A stretch of 10,412 nt of DNA, from NCBI GenBank assembly GCA_937881145.1, contig CALGFL010000522.1, positions 1 to 10,412 on the forward strand. Direction: 5' to 3'. The stretch's first letter is position 1; each line of letters starts with the position of its first letter. Under the pieces are notes generated by a model, which worked only from the letters and a program-made list of their open reading frames with translations, made no database searches and was not told the origin of the DNA. A program made the position numbers and the translations under genes. This DNA is from an uncultured Bordetella sp. GTDB taxonomy: Bacteria; Pseudomonadota; Gammaproteobacteria; Burkholderiales; Burkholderiaceae_B. Positions 1 to 7,804 of the stretch are shown here, one piece after another.

Positions 1-405
1 CGCGCTGCCGCGAGAGATTTCGGGCACTTCGCCGCAAAGATCAAGGCCGGCGCCGATTCGGCCCTCACGCAGTCTTTCTTCAATGCCGACGCGTATTTCG
101 ACTTCGTCGAGCGGGCACAGGCGGCGGGCGTGAGCGTGCCCATCGTTCCGGGCATCATGCCCATCACCAACTCCAGCCAATTGCTGCGCTTCTCCGATGC
201 CTGCGGCGCCGAAGTGCCGCGCTGGATACGCCTGCGCCTGGCCGAGTTCGGCGACGACAGGGCTTCGATCCGCGCCTTCGGCCACGATGTGGTGACGCGC
301 TTGTGCGAACGCCTGCTCGAAGGCGGCGCGCCGGGCGTGCACTTTTACACGCTGAACCAGGCCGATGCCACGCTGGGGATCTGGCAGGCGCTGACAGGCA
401 AATAG
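1..405 (+). CDS. metF: 5,10-methylenetetrahydrofolate reductase, C-terminal part (5' end outside window)
   Basis: Reduces 5,10-methylene-THF to 5-methyl-THF, the methyl donor for methionine synthesis, in the cytoplasm. The frame is open from base 1 to TAG at 403-405 and gives 134 residues; roughly the N-terminal half of the protein lies outside the window. Visible family features, in order, are the TQSFF segment (visible residues 22-26, matching the TQFFF strand of E. coli MetF whose Gln contacts folate), PGIMPI (matching PGILPV in E. coli), and the C-terminal HFYTLN motif typical of bacterial MetF. The C-terminus ends soon after HFYTLN, as in the short bacterial enzymes, with no extra domain. 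It converges with fthC, another folate gene, across a shared terminator. Identification rests on recalled alignment with E. coli MetF and is secure. Confidence 0.93.
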   Translation, partial: RAAARDFGHFAAKIKAGADSALTQSFFNADAYFDFVERAQAAGVSVPIVPGIMPITNSSQLLRFSDACGAEVPRWIRLRLAEFGDDRASIRAFGHDVVTRLCERLLEGGAPGVHFYTLNQADATLGIWQALTGK

Positions 406-428
406 AGAGCCGCGTCGATTGCACGCTT

Positions 429-459
429 AAAAGGGTCGGGCACAAGCCCGGCCCTTTTT
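429..459. terminator. Bidirectional rho-independent terminator between metF and fthC
   Basis: A GC-rich 10-bp stem (arms 432-441 and 446-455, one G:T wobble on the plus strand) closes a 4-base ACAA loop. It is flanked by AAAA on the left (429-432) and TTTTT on the right (455-459), so a U-run follows the hairpin whichever strand is transcribed. It lies 24 bases past the metF stop and 14 bases past the fthC stop, exactly between the convergent genes. Confidence 0.85.
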
Positions 460-472
460 GTTCGTGGCCGGT

Positions 473-1102
473 TCAGCCGAAGATAAAGCGCATGATGCGC
501 GACTTGCCCGCCGGAGGGCCGGCCTGCAGCGGCGCGCGCGGCACCCAGCCCTCGGGTGTGAGGACGGCGTCCAGGCGCCGGTCATGCGAGGCCGGCTCGT
601 AGTCTTCGGGCAGGCGGCATTCGTGCCAGGCAATGCCGATGGCGATGCAGTCGTGGCCGGCCTGCTCCAGGGCGGCCAGCGTGCGGTCGTAATAGCCGCC
701 GCCATAACCCAGGCGGTCGGCGCGATCGGTGTAGCCCAAGGTGGGGACGAGGATCACGTCGGGCTGGCAGTCCGGGCCTTGGGTGGGCTCGGCGATGCCG
801 TACGCGCCGGCGGCCATGGGGGCATCGGGCGTCCAGGCGCGAAACACCAAAGGCTGGCCGGGGCCTTTTACACAAGGCAGGCAGACCTGCACGTCGCTGT
901 CCGCCCATTGCTCCAGCAGGGGGCGCAGATCGGGCTCGTCGCCCAGGGGCCAGAAGGCCGCCACACAGGCAAGCTTGCGGCCCGACGCGGCCAGCGCATC
1001 GCGGGCCGCGTTGAGCCAGGTGAACAGCCGCGCGCGCATCAGCAGGGCACCGCGTTCACGCTCGGATATGGGCAGGGAAGCACGCGTTTCTTTCAATCGC
1101 AT
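473..1102 (-). CDS. fthC: 5-formyltetrahydrofolate cyclo-ligase
   Basis: Cytoplasmic enzyme converting 5-formyl-THF to 5,10-methenyl-THF with ATP hydrolysis, returning a folate storage form to the one-carbon pool. The 209-residue product has the usual length and the diagnostic glycine-rich motif GYGGGYYDR (residues 132-140), followed by the HDRRLDAVLTPEG region (173-185), the usual C-terminal family block. The N-terminus carries the basic start typical of the family (RxxLPxxER, about residues 7-17). The ATG at 1102 was chosen because similarity begins immediately after it; the same frame stays open far upstream through slt, but that extension is an antisense shadow. The Shine-Dalgarno sequence is weak. 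It is divergent from slt with only 48 bases between start codons. Also known as ygfA in E. coli, where it lies beside 6S RNA; there is no room for a separate 6S gene here. Confidence 0.92.
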   Translation of the reverse strand: MRLKETRASLPISERERGALLMRARLFTWLNAARDALAASGRKLACVAAFWPLGDEPDLRPLLEQWADSDVQVCLPCVKGPGQPLVFRAWTPDAPMAAGAYGIAEPTQGPDCQPDVILVPTLGYTDRADRLGYGGGYYDRTLAALEQAGHDCIAIGIAWHECRLPEDYEPASHDRRLDAVLTPEGWVPRAPLQAGPPAGKSRIMRFIFG

Positions 1103-1150
1103 GCGCAGCCCGGCTGCGGTATTCTGTTCGGAATTTTTCAAGGAAGGGCA
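1103..1150. promoter_or_regulatory. Divergent fthC/slt intergenic region
   Basis: Only 48 bases separate the two start codons, so at least one promoter must sit here or inside the opposite gene. A TATTCT hexamer at 1120-1125 could be a plus-strand -10 box, but no good -35 lies at the right distance. A small GCAGC/GCTGC dyad is present at about 1104-1116. No promoter can be assigned with confidence from sequence alone. Confidence 0.3.
1141..1148 (+). promoter_or_regulatory. Ribosome binding site of slt
   Basis: AGGAAGGG lies just upstream of ATG 1151, with AGGA ending six bases before it. It decides the slt start, because the reading frame stays open upstream through all of fthC (back to 458) and would otherwise suggest a falsely long protein. 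Confidence 0.7.
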
Positions 1151-3322
1151 ATGCGGCGGGATCTCGAAACGGCACATTATCAGAAATCCGCTTCGAGGGT
1201 CCGGACCTCTTCGACGTGGGTCGTCCGCTATGCGCGTCCCTGGCTGCCGCTGCTGGCCATGTTCATTTCTTCCTGCTCGTCGGTCGATGCCCAGCAGAGC
1301 GTGGCGGCGCCCGATCCGGCTCAGGTCCGCCCGGCCGCGACGGCGACCGCCGCCTCGACCGTTGCCGCGCTGGGTACACCGCAAATCTTTCACGCCGCGA
1401 TCCAGCCGCCGCCCATGCAGGCCGGTTTGCCGCCTTCGCCCGATACGCCCGCGCGCGAGGCCCTGGTGGCCGCGCACGACGGCAAGGGCAGTTCGCAATG
1501 GCCCAATCTGCTGCAAGCCGCCGCGGCGCAGGCGGACAGCGACCCGCTGGGCATGTACGCAAAGTATTGGCTCCTGCGCTACCGCCTGGCGTATCCGCAG
1601 CCGGGCTCGGATGCGTTCGGGCAGGCGCGACGATTCATCCAGGCCTATCCCGACACCTATCTGGCCAACCGGATGCGCGCAGACCTGATTCTGGATGCGG
1701 ATGCGCGCGGCGATTTCCAGGCGGTGATGAGCCTGGGCGAACCGGTCAACCCCAGCATGGCCGTGGCTTGCGCCCGGCTCGACGCGCAGCATATGACGGG
1801 CCAGCGCGCGACGGCCGCGCAGGCGCTGGCGATCTTCCGGCCCGTGCACAGCTGCTGGCAGTTGTACGACCAACTGGTGGCCGACCGCGTGCTGGGCTGG
1901 GACCAGATCATGCCGCAGGTGCGCGAGGCCATCGAGGACAACCGCATTCCCGAGGCCAGACGCCTGGCCGGATACCTGCTCGAACCGCAGGACGTCAAGA
2001 CGCTGGACGTGCTGCTCAAAGATCCGATGAAGTGGCTCGCGCATCGGAGCAAGTCGGTGGTGGGCCGCAACGAGAAGGCATTGGTTTCGATCGCGCTGGT
2101 GCGGATCGGACGCCAGAACCTGGACACGGCCGACGCGTATTTCCGCTCGCAGTGGCAGCCCTATATGGCCAAGAACGAAGTGGCCTGGGTGCGCAGCCAA
2201 TATGCCTTGATGGCCGCCTACGCGCAGGACGACCGCGCCGACCGGTGGTATCGCGAACTGGGCAATGCGCCCTTGACCGAGACGGGCCGGGCCTGGCGCG
2301 TGCGCAGCGCCCTGCGCGCGGCGAAGATCGATTGGAAGTGGGTGGTCGATTGCATAGACCAGATGCCGCCCGGGCAGCGGGCCCAGCCCAGTTGGGAGTA
2401 CTGGCGAGCCCGCGGCCTGACCGCGTTGGGTCAGGTTGAAGCGGCCAGGCAGGGATATGCCAGCATCGCCGGCCGGTTCGGTTTCTACGGCCAGCTGGCC
2501 GCCGAAGCGCTGGGACGCGCCATCGCTTTGCCGCCCGAAGCGGCGCCGGTGACCGCCGACGAAATGGCGCAGGCGCGCCGCAATCCCGGCCTGATACGCG
2601 CCGTGCAGCTGTTCCGCCTGGGCTGGCGCGCCGAAGCCGTGCCGGAATGGAACTACGCGCTGCGCGACATGGACGACCGCCAACTGCTGGCCGCGGCCGA
2701 GCTGGCGCGTTCCGAGGGCATCTACGACCGGGTGGTCAACACGTCCGACCTGACCCAATCTCAATTCGACTTCACGCAGCGCTATATCGCGCCTTTCGAC
2801 GGCAAGGTGGCCGCCAAGGCCTTGGCGATTTCGCTGGACCCGGCCTGGGTCTACGGCTTGATCCGCCAGGAATCGCGCTTCGTGACGGACGCGCATTCGC
2901 ACGTGGGCGCGGCGGGGCTGATGCAGATCATGCCGGCCACGGCGCGGTGGGTGGCCAAGAAAATCGGCATGACCGGTTTCGATCCGTCCAGCGTGCACGA
3001 CTTCGAAGTGAACACCGAGCTGGGCACGCAATACCTGAACATGGTGCTGCAGAAGCTGGACGGTTCGGAGCTGCTGGCCTCGGCCGGCTACAACGCCGGC
3101 CCGGGCCGGCCGCGCAACTGGCGCGCTGCCTTGACGCACCCGGTCGAGGGCGCCATCTTCGCCGAGACCATCCCCTTCAACGAAACGCGCGACTATGTGC
3201 AGCGGGTGATGGCCAACACCACGTATTACGCGCTGCTCTTTACCGGCCGGCCGCAATCGCTCAAGGCACGCCTGGGCCGGATCGACCCCGCGCAGGTGCT
3301 GGCCACTTCCAATACGCAATGA
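1151..3322 (+). CDS. slt: Soluble lytic murein transglycosylase (Slt70 family, family 1A)
   Basis: Cleaves the MurNAc-GlcNAc bond of peptidoglycan in the periplasm, forming 1,6-anhydro-MurNAc ends, in wall turnover. The product is 723 residues, a little longer than E. coli Slt70. In order: a basic N-region with a short hydrophobic segment (about 30-41); a Pro/Ala-rich linker to about residue 100; a long alpha-helical superhelical ring domain (about 105-545); and the C-terminal catalytic SLT domain. The catalytic domain shows IRQESRF with the catalytic Glu at 574, [10 protein letters not shown] from 589, AGYNAGPGR from 645, and [12 protein letters not shown] at 672-683, the family 1A set. The export signal could be type I (cleavage after VDA, residue 47) or a lipobox, I39-S-S-C42, so it may be a lipoprotein. 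Its stop overlaps the cca start (ATGA), implying co-transcription and translational coupling. Confidence 0.95.
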   Translation: MRRDLETAHYQKSASRVRTSSTWVVRYARPWLPLLAMFISSCSSVDAQQSVAAPDPAQVRPAATATAASTVAALGTPQIFHAAIQPPPMQAGLPPSPDTPAREALVAAHDGKGSSQWPNLLQAAAAQADSDPLGMYAKYWLLRYRLAYPQPGSDAFGQARRFIQAYPDTYLANRMRADLILDADARGDFQAVMSLGEPVNPSMAVACARLDAQHMTGQRATAAQALAIFRPVHSCWQLYDQLVADRVLGWDQIMPQVREAIEDNRIPEARRLAGYLLEPQDVKTLDVLLKDPMKWLAHRSKSVVGRNEKALVSIALVRIGRQNLDTADAYFRSQWQPYMAKNEVAWVRSQYALMAAYAQDDRADRWYRELGNAPLTETGRAWRVRSALRAAKIDWKWVVDCIDQMPPGQRAQPSWEYWRARGLTALGQVEAARQGYASIAGRFGFYGQLAAEALGRAIALPPEAAPVTADEMAQARRNPGLIRAVQLFRLGWRAEAVPEWNYALRDMDDRQLLAAAELARSEGIYDRVVNTSDLTQSQFDFTQRYIAPFDGKVAAKALAISLDPAWVYGLIRQESRFVTDAHSHVGAAGLMQIMPATARWVAKKIGMTGFDPSSVHDFEVNTELGTQYLNMVLQKLDGSELLASAGYNAGPGRPRNWRAALTHPVEGAIFAETIPFNETRDYVQRVMANTTYYALLFTGRPQSLKARLGRIDPAQVLATSNTQ

Positions 3323-4422
3323 CCCCTATCGACTCCTCTTGCGACGCCGCCACCGAGGGCCTGCAGGCTTATGTCGTGGGCGGGGCCGTGCGCGATGAAC
3401 TGCTGGGCCTGCCTGCCGGCGATCGCGATTGGGTCGTGGTGGGCGCAACGCCCGAAGACATGGCGCGTCGCGGCTTCGTGCCGGTGGGCGGGGATTTCCC
3501 CGTGTTCCTGCACCCCGTCACCAAAGAGGAATACGCGCTGGCGCGCACCGAGCGCAAATCGGGGCGCGGGTATCAAGGCTTTACTTTCTATACGGGCGCG
3601 GATGTCACGCTGGAGCAGGATCTGCGCCGCCGCGACTTCACCGTCAATGCCATGGCGCGCACGCGCGACGGCGCATTGATCGATCCCCTTGGCGGGCAGG
3701 CCGATCTGCATGCGCGCGTGTTTCGCCACGTGGGCGAGGCCTTTGCCGAAGACCCGGTCCGCATCCTGCGGCTGGCGCGCTTCATGGCGCGGTTCACGGA
3801 TTTCGCCGTGGCCGATGAGACCAAGGCCTTGTGCCGCCGCATGGTCGACGCCGGCGAGGCCGATGCCCTGGTGGCCGAGCGGGTGTGGAAGGAAGTGTCG
3901 CGCGGACTGATGTCGGCAACGCCGTCGCGCATGCTGGATGTGCTCGCGCAGTCGGGCGCGCTGGCGCGGGTGATGCCCGAGTTGCAAGCGGCGGACCGGG
4001 CCGGCGTGGATGTGGATCGCGCCGCGGCCCAGGCGTTGTCCTTGCCTGTACGTTATGCCTTGTTGTGCCGCGAGTGCGATCAACGCGAGGCATTGGGCAA
4101 GCGCCTGCGCGTGCCGGCCGATTGCGCGGATCACGCAAAGCTGCTGCCGGTGTTGTCGAGCGGCTTGCCCGGCACGGTGGATGCGCCAGGCCGCCTGGCC
4201 GTGATCGAGCGGTGCGATGCCCTGCGCAAGCCGGACCGGTTCATGGCGCTGTTGCAGGCGGCGACGGTGGCCGGCGCGTCGGCCGATCTGGCCGCGTGGC
4301 GGCGTTGGGTGGATGCCGTGCGCGGCATCGATGCCGGTGCCATCGCGCAGGCCTGCGCGGGCGATCCGGCGCGCATCAAGGCGGCACTGCGCCAGGCGCG
4401 GCTGCAAGCGCTGCTTGCGTGA
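3319..4422 (+). CDS. cca: CCA tRNA nucleotidyltransferase (no HD domain)
   Basis: Adds or repairs the 3'-terminal CCA of tRNAs in the cytoplasm using CTP and ATP, without a nucleic-acid template. The class II poly(A) polymerase/CCA head domain is complete: GGAVRD at 21-26, the metal-binding DRD at 35-37, the [14 protein letters not shown] segment (75-88), [11 protein letters not shown] at 103-113, [12 protein letters not shown] at 144-155, and ERVWKE at 187-192. All match the E. coli enzyme closely. At 367 residues it is shorter than E. coli Cca (412), and I see no C-terminal HD phosphohydrolase motif, so the 2',3'-cyclic phosphodiesterase and phosphatase activities of the E. coli type are probably absent. 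The ATG at 3319 overlaps the slt stop and is the only start ahead of the first motif. The gene ends 16 bases from the converging midA-like gene. Confidence 0.95.
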   Translation: MTPIDSSCDAATEGLQAYVVGGAVRDELLGLPAGDRDWVVVGATPEDMARRGFVPVGGDFPVFLHPVTKEEYALARTERKSGRGYQGFTFYTGADVTLEQDLRRRDFTVNAMARTRDGALIDPLGGQADLHARVFRHVGEAFAEDPVRILRLARFMARFTDFAVADETKALCRRMVDAGEADALVAERVWKEVSRGLMSATPSRMLDVLAQSGALARVMPELQAADRAGVDVDRAAAQALSLPVRYALLCRECDQREALGKRLRVPADCADHAKLLPVLSSGLPGTVDAPGRLAVIERCDALRKPDRFMALLQAATVAGASADLAAWRRWVDAVRGIDAGAIAQACAGDPARIKAALRQARLQALLA

Positions 4423-4438
4423 AGCGCTTTTCTAAAGC

Positions 4439-5635
4439 CTAAAGGCCGCCGCGCCGATCGCCGCGCGCGAAACCGATGAGCGGCGCGTCCACGCCGCGTC
4501 CCACCGCCAGCACTTTGAAGAGCTCGCCCATCTCGGCTTCGGACAGCAGCTTCTGCACGGGCGCGGCAAGCCGCGCATAGGCCTGGGCATCGCCGGCGTC
4601 CTGCCGGCCCAGGATCTGCAACAGGCCGGCGTTCATCAAAAAGCGCGCCTGCGAGGTATAGCCCAGTACCTCCAGCCCGCCGGCCAGGGCCGCGTCGGCC
4701 ATGGCGGTGAAATCGACGTGCGCGGTGATGTCCTGCAGGCCCGGAGCCGCGAAAGGATCGGCGTGAGCATGGTGGCGCAGATGGCACATGAGCGTGCCGC
4801 CTGTGCGCTGCGGATGGTAGTACTCGGATTGCGGAAAACCGTAGTCCACGAGCAGCGCCGCGCCGCGCGCGAGCCATTGCCCCATGGCGCGCACCCAGGC
4901 CCGGGCTTGCAGATTGATCTCGGAGGCATAGCCGGGCAGGGGCGGCATGCGGGCGGCGACGGCTTGCGCGAGCTCATCATTGGCGGGCCTGTCGGCCCAG
5001 GCGAAGTCGCCGTCGCCGCCGAGCGCCACGCCGCGTTCCATCAGGTGGCCTTGCTCGTCCCAGGCGAAGAGCGTGACGGGCATGGCATCGAGCACCTCGT
5101 TGGCGAGCACGCAGCCTTCGAAGCGCTAGGGCAAGGCATCGAGCCATTGCACGCGCGCGCCGTAGGCGGCCAGGCGCTGCTGCTGGCGCTGACGCAGATG
5201 GGCGGACACTTCGAGGATGCGGTATTGCACGTCCAAGCCCAGCCGGTCGAGTTCTTCGAGCACGCCGGCGGCCAGGGCGCCGCTGCCGGCGCCGAATTCC
5301 AGCACGGCGCGAGTCTGCGTGTCTTGCAGGATCTGCGCGGCCTGCCGGGCCAGGGTATGGGCGAAGAGCGGCGTGAGTTCGGGCGCGGTGACGAAGTCGC
5401 CGGTCGGCAGCGCCTTGCCTTGCGCGTCGCGCGGCGAGGCCAGTTTGACGGCGCCGGCCGTGTAGTAGCCCAGCCCGGGAGCATAGAGTGCCTGGGCCAT
5501 CCAGCGGTCGAAGGGCAGCCAGCCGCCGGCCTGCGCGATTGCCTGCGCCAGATGCGCCGCCACGTGGGCGCTGTGCGTTGCGGCGGCCGCGTCCAAAGAA
5601 GGAAGGGAATCGGGCTGGGTGCGTTGTGGGTACAT
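4439..5635 (-). pseudogene. MidA-type SAM-dependent methyltransferase (DUF185/COG1565), split by an in-frame amber stop
   Basis: The minus-strand frame from ATG 5635 to TAG 4439-4441 would encode a 398-residue protein of normal family length, but codon 170 (5126-5128) is TAG. No frameshift is involved: both halves are in the same frame and similarity runs straight through the stop. The N-terminal piece (5126-5635, 169 residues) has LYAPGLGYY (50-58), GDFVTAPELTPLF (79-91) and the SAM-binding motif EFGAGSG (113-119). The C-terminal piece continues with NEVLDAMPV, LLVDYGFP, EYYHPQR, GTLMCHLRHHAHADPF and the GLQDITAHVDFTA block, all hallmarks of the family. The eukaryotic relative NDUFAF7 methylates an arginine of complex I; the bacterial role is not established. 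A GTG at 5110-5108, preceded by GAAGG, could restart translation and give a 223-residue fragment. It starts 20 bases after the lysR stop, so the two may be co-transcribed. A sequencing error is the main alternative. Confidence 0.87.
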
Positions 5636-5655
5636 GTTTGGATTGCCGCCGCGGT

Positions 5656-6573
5656 TCAGCGGCGCTGCTTGACGAAGTCGATGAAGCGGCCGGCCGCACC
5701 TGAGCCGGCCGCACCGTCATACCGTGCGGTGGGAAAGCCCAGGGTGAGCGGAGCCGCCAGGGCGTTGGGCTCGCGCAAGCGACAGTAGACCACGCCGGAA
5801 AGGTGATGCTGTTGCATGGAAGCCGGGACCAGGGTCACGCCCAGGCCCGCCGATACGAGATTGAGGCCCGAGAACATGCGCGGCACTTCGCGCACCACGT
5901 TGGGCAGGAAGCCCGCTTTGCGGCAGGCGGCGATGATGTCCGCATACATGCCGGGCGCGCCCGGACGGCGCACCAGGATGAAGTCTTCATGGGCGAGCGC
6001 ATGCAAGTCGATTTGCGGCTGCCGACCGCGCTTGCGCGCCAGCAGACGATGGTCTTCGGGCAGAACGGCGACCATGGACTCTTGGTCCAGGAGCCGAAAT
6101 GACAGCTCGGGCGGCAGCGCCACCGGCTTGCGCAGAAAGGCCAGGTGCACGTGGCCTTGCAGAAGCTGCTCGTTGACCTCGGCCGCGTTCAGCTCGGTCA
6201 GGTCTATGCCGACATTGGGATGCCGCCGCCGGAATTCGCGGATCAGTTCCATGGTGAGCGGATGAAAGCCCGCGGAGCTCGTGAGTCCGATCGAGATGGT
6301 GCCCAGTTCGCCGCGCGCGATTCGCGCGGCCTTCTCGGCCGATTGCTGCAGACTGTCGAGGATGCGCTGCGCGTCTTGCGCGAAGGCCTTGCCGGCTTCG
6401 GTCAGCACGACGCCGCGAGGCAAGCGCTCGAACAGAGCGAAGCCCAGCTCCGTTTCGAGCAGGCGGATCTGCTGCGACAGCGGGGGTTGCTGCATGGCCA
6501 GGCGCGACGCCGCGCGCGTGAATTGACCCTCTTCGGCAACGACAAGGAAGTAGCGCAGATGACGCAGTTCCAT
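5656..6573 (-). CDS. LysR-family transcriptional regulator
   Basis: A 305-residue DNA-binding regulator of standard LysR length, acting as a tetramer on divergent promoters in response to a small-molecule inducer. The N-terminal winged helix-turn-helix (about 1-60) is textbook: MELRHLRYF, FTRAASRLAMQQPPLSQQI, LETELGFALFERLPRGVVLTEAG. A linker helix (about 60-90) leads to the two-lobe substrate-binding domain (about 92-300), with the GLGVTLVP segment near the end. The start is supported by AGGA at 6584-6581, seven bases from the ATG. The N-terminus resembles the CatM/BenM-like branch, but ligand type cannot be read from this. It is divergent from the hydrolase-transporter-hydrolase cluster with a 130-base gap holding a LysR-type dyad, so control of that cluster and of itself is likely. 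The interrupted midA-like gene follows 20 bases downstream. Confidence 0.95.
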   Translation of the reverse strand: MELRHLRYFLVVAEEGQFTRAASRLAMQQPPLSQQIRLLETELGFALFERLPRGVVLTEAGKAFAQDAQRILDSLQQSAEKAARIARGELGTISIGLTSSAGFHPLTMELIREFRRRHPNVGIDLTELNAAEVNEQLLQGHVHLAFLRKPVALPPELSFRLLDQESMVAVLPEDHRLLARKRGRQPQIDLHALAHEDFILVRRPGAPGMYADIIAACRKAGFLPNVVREVPRMFSGLNLVSAGLGVTLVPASMQQHHLSGVVYCRLREPNALAAPLTLGFPTARYDGAAGSGAAGRFIDFVKQRR

Positions 6574-6605
6574 GGCTCATTCCTGCCGCACTGGGTGTGC
6601 GTGTG

Positions 6606-6624
6606 CCATATTTTTCAAATATGG
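6606..6624. promoter_or_regulatory. Perfect dyad with T-N11-A, probable LysR operator
   Basis: CCATATTT and AAATATGG form a perfect 8-bp inverted repeat separated by TTC. T6609 and A6621 are 11 bases apart around the same centre, the classic LysR box. It lies 32 bases upstream of the lysR start and 79 bases upstream of the first hydrolase start, a usual place for a recognition site that represses lysR and activates the divergent genes. Confidence 0.65.
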
Positions 6625-6631
6625 ATTGTGA

Positions 6632-6649
6632 GTAAAACCGGTATTTTAC
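6632..6649. promoter_or_regulatory. Second inverted repeat in the divergent region
   Basis: GTAAAA and TTTTAC form an inverted repeat with a six-base spacer that includes part of ACCGGT (6637-6642). It starts eight bases from the main dyad on the side of the hydrolase operon, where LysR activation-binding sites are usually found. It lacks the T-N11-A spacing, so it may be a weaker LysR subsite, part of a promoter, or chance in an AT-rich stretch. Confidence 0.35.
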
Positions 6650-6691
6650 ATTTGCCATGACCGCACCTACGATCGCTTCAAACAATGATTC

Positions 6692-6698
6692 GAGGAGG
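6692..6698 (+). promoter_or_regulatory. Strong ribosome binding site of the first hydrolase gene
   Basis: GAGGAGG ends five bases before GTG 6704. It fixes GTG as the start; the ATG at 6685 lies in another frame and precedes the site. Confidence 0.75.
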
Positions 6699-6703
6699 CG
6701 ATC

Positions 6704-7804
6704 GTGGAGCGGCAAGACGCGCAAAACCGATTTGCGGGGTCGACCCGGCGGCGTGCAGCGGCGGCCATCGTCGCGGCGACGCTGACGACCGTGGCGAGCG
6801 GCGCGGCCTGCGCTCGACACGTCTACGCGTCGCCGCTGCATCCCGTCGCCGTGGTCGCGCCGGCGCGCCTGTCCTTGTCAACGCCCGCCGGCCTGTTCCA
6901 GGCGCCGCTCTATCTATCGGCGGACTGGAGCGTGCCCCAGCCGCGCATCGCGCGCGCCGTGATCGTGATTCACGGCAAGCTGCGCAACGCGGATGCCTAC
7001 TATCGCACCGCCGAGCGGGCGCGCGCCGCGGCGGGCGCGGCCCCGGGCACGACGCTTCTGATCGCGCCGCAGTTTCTCGCGACGATAGATGCCAAGGCGC
7101 TGAATCTGCCGGCCGACGTGCTGCGCTGGAAGGGCAACGCGTGGATGGGCGGCGAGCCGTCCGCGGACAACGCGGCCCTGAGCTCCTACTCGGTGCTCGA
7201 TGCCATCGCCCGGCGCCTGTCGGACCGGCGCCTGTTTCCGCATTTGAAGTCCGTGGTCTTCGCCGGGCACTCGGGCGGCGCGCAGGTCGTGCAGCGCTAC
7301 GCGGTGGCCGCGCGCGGCGCGCACGCGCTGGTGCGAGCCGGCATCGCCGTCAGCTACGTGGTAGCCAATCCGTCTTCTTATGTGTATTTCGATGCCCGGC
7401 GTCCGACTGCCCATGGCGGCTTCGCGCCGTTCGATACCGCGACCTGTCCGGGCTTCGACAACTGGAAGTACGGCATGCAGGCTCGTCCGCCTTATCTGGA
7501 GGACCGCAGTCCCGCGCAGCTCGAAGCGGGCTATGCGCGGCGCCGCGTGACGTACTTGATCGGCGGCCGGGACACCGATCCCGGGCAGGCGGCCCTGGAT
7601 CGCCGTTGCGCGGCCGAGGCACAGGGCGGCAATCGCCTCGCGCGAGGGCAAGCCTACTTCCATTACCTGTTGGCGCGGCACCCGCAGGGTCTGAATCAGC
7701 AGCTTCATGTGGTGCCCGGCGTCGGGCACGATGGCGCGCGCATGCTGACCTCGCCGTGCGCGCTGGCGGTCACGTTCGGAGTGAAAACATGCAAGAAACA
7801 TTGA
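6704..7804 (+). CDS. Exported alpha/beta-hydrolase-like protein
   Basis: Probable serine hydrolase (esterase-like) of an uncharacterised family; the substrate is unknown. The 366-residue product begins with an export signal: RRR at 15-17, a hydrophobic core at about 18-31, and likely cleavage after ACA (residue 37). A lipobox at C36 is possible but weak, lacking an aliphatic residue at -3. Fold landmarks are the oxyanion strand VIVIHG (H90, G91), the nucleophile elbow GHSGG with Ser190, an acid candidate in GGRDTD (D290 or D292), and the catalytic His candidate in GVGHDG (His342). A block shared with its paralogue, NPSSYVYFD..RP then CPGF..WKYG, follows the elbow and looks like a family signature. 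The GTG start is set by a strong Shine-Dalgarno. The last 16 bases overlap the transporter gene. It is first in the cluster divergent from lysR. The fold is fairly certain, the export likely, and the function open. Confidence 0.87.
   Translation: MERQDAQNRFAGSTRRRAAAAIVAATLTTVASGAACARHVYASPLHPVAVVAPARLSLSTPAGLFQAPLYLSADWSVPQPRIARAVIVIHGKLRNADAYYRTAERARAAAGAAPGTTLLIAPQFLATIDAKALNLPADVLRWKGNAWMGGEPSADNAALSSYSVLDAIARRLSDRRLFPHLKSVVFAGHSGGAQVVQRYAVAARGAHALVRAGIAVSYVVANPSSYVYFDARRPTAHGGFAPFDTATCPGFDNWKYGMQARPPYLEDRSPAQLEAGYARRRVTYLIGGRDTDPGQAALDRRCAAEAQGGNRLARGQAYFHYLLARHPQGLNQQLHVVPGVGHDGARMLTSPCALAVTFGVKTCKKH

Noticed and set aside
458..1150. Upstream extension of the slt frame by 231 codons
   Set aside because: It is antisense to fthC, has no family similarity, and is made unnecessary by a good Shine-Dalgarno before ATG 1151.
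1103..1150. A 6S RNA gene next to fthC, as in E. coli
   Set aside because: The gap to slt is only 48 bases, far too short for 6S RNA of about 180 bases, and no matching structure is visible.
473..3319. A 948-codon minus-strand open frame running through slt and continuous with fthC
   Set aside because: Only the last 209 codons match a family. The rest is antisense to slt, whose motifs are unmistakable, and is rich in Arg/His/Gly/Gln as expected for shadow frames in GC-rich DNA.
4426..4438. GCTTT-TCT-AAAGC hairpin between cca and the midA-like gene
   Set aside because: The stem is only five base pairs and AT-containing, with no real T-run after it, so it is not a convincing terminator.
4718..5788. 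A 356-codon plus-strand open frame opposite the midA-like gene
   Set aside because: The minus strand carries clear MidA-family motifs, and the plus-strand translation shows no recognisable motif or ribosome binding site. It is a shadow frame.
6626..6654. TTGTGA at 6626 as a -35 box for the hydrolase operon
   Set aside because: No acceptable -10 hexamer lies 16-18 bases downstream; TATTTT at 6642 is only ten bases away.
6685..7788. The transporter frame extended upstream to ATG 6685, giving an 808-residue protein
   Set aside because: The extension is out of frame with the first hydrolase and shows no domain. ATG 7789 has a Shine-Dalgarno and starts just before the MHS N-terminal motif.
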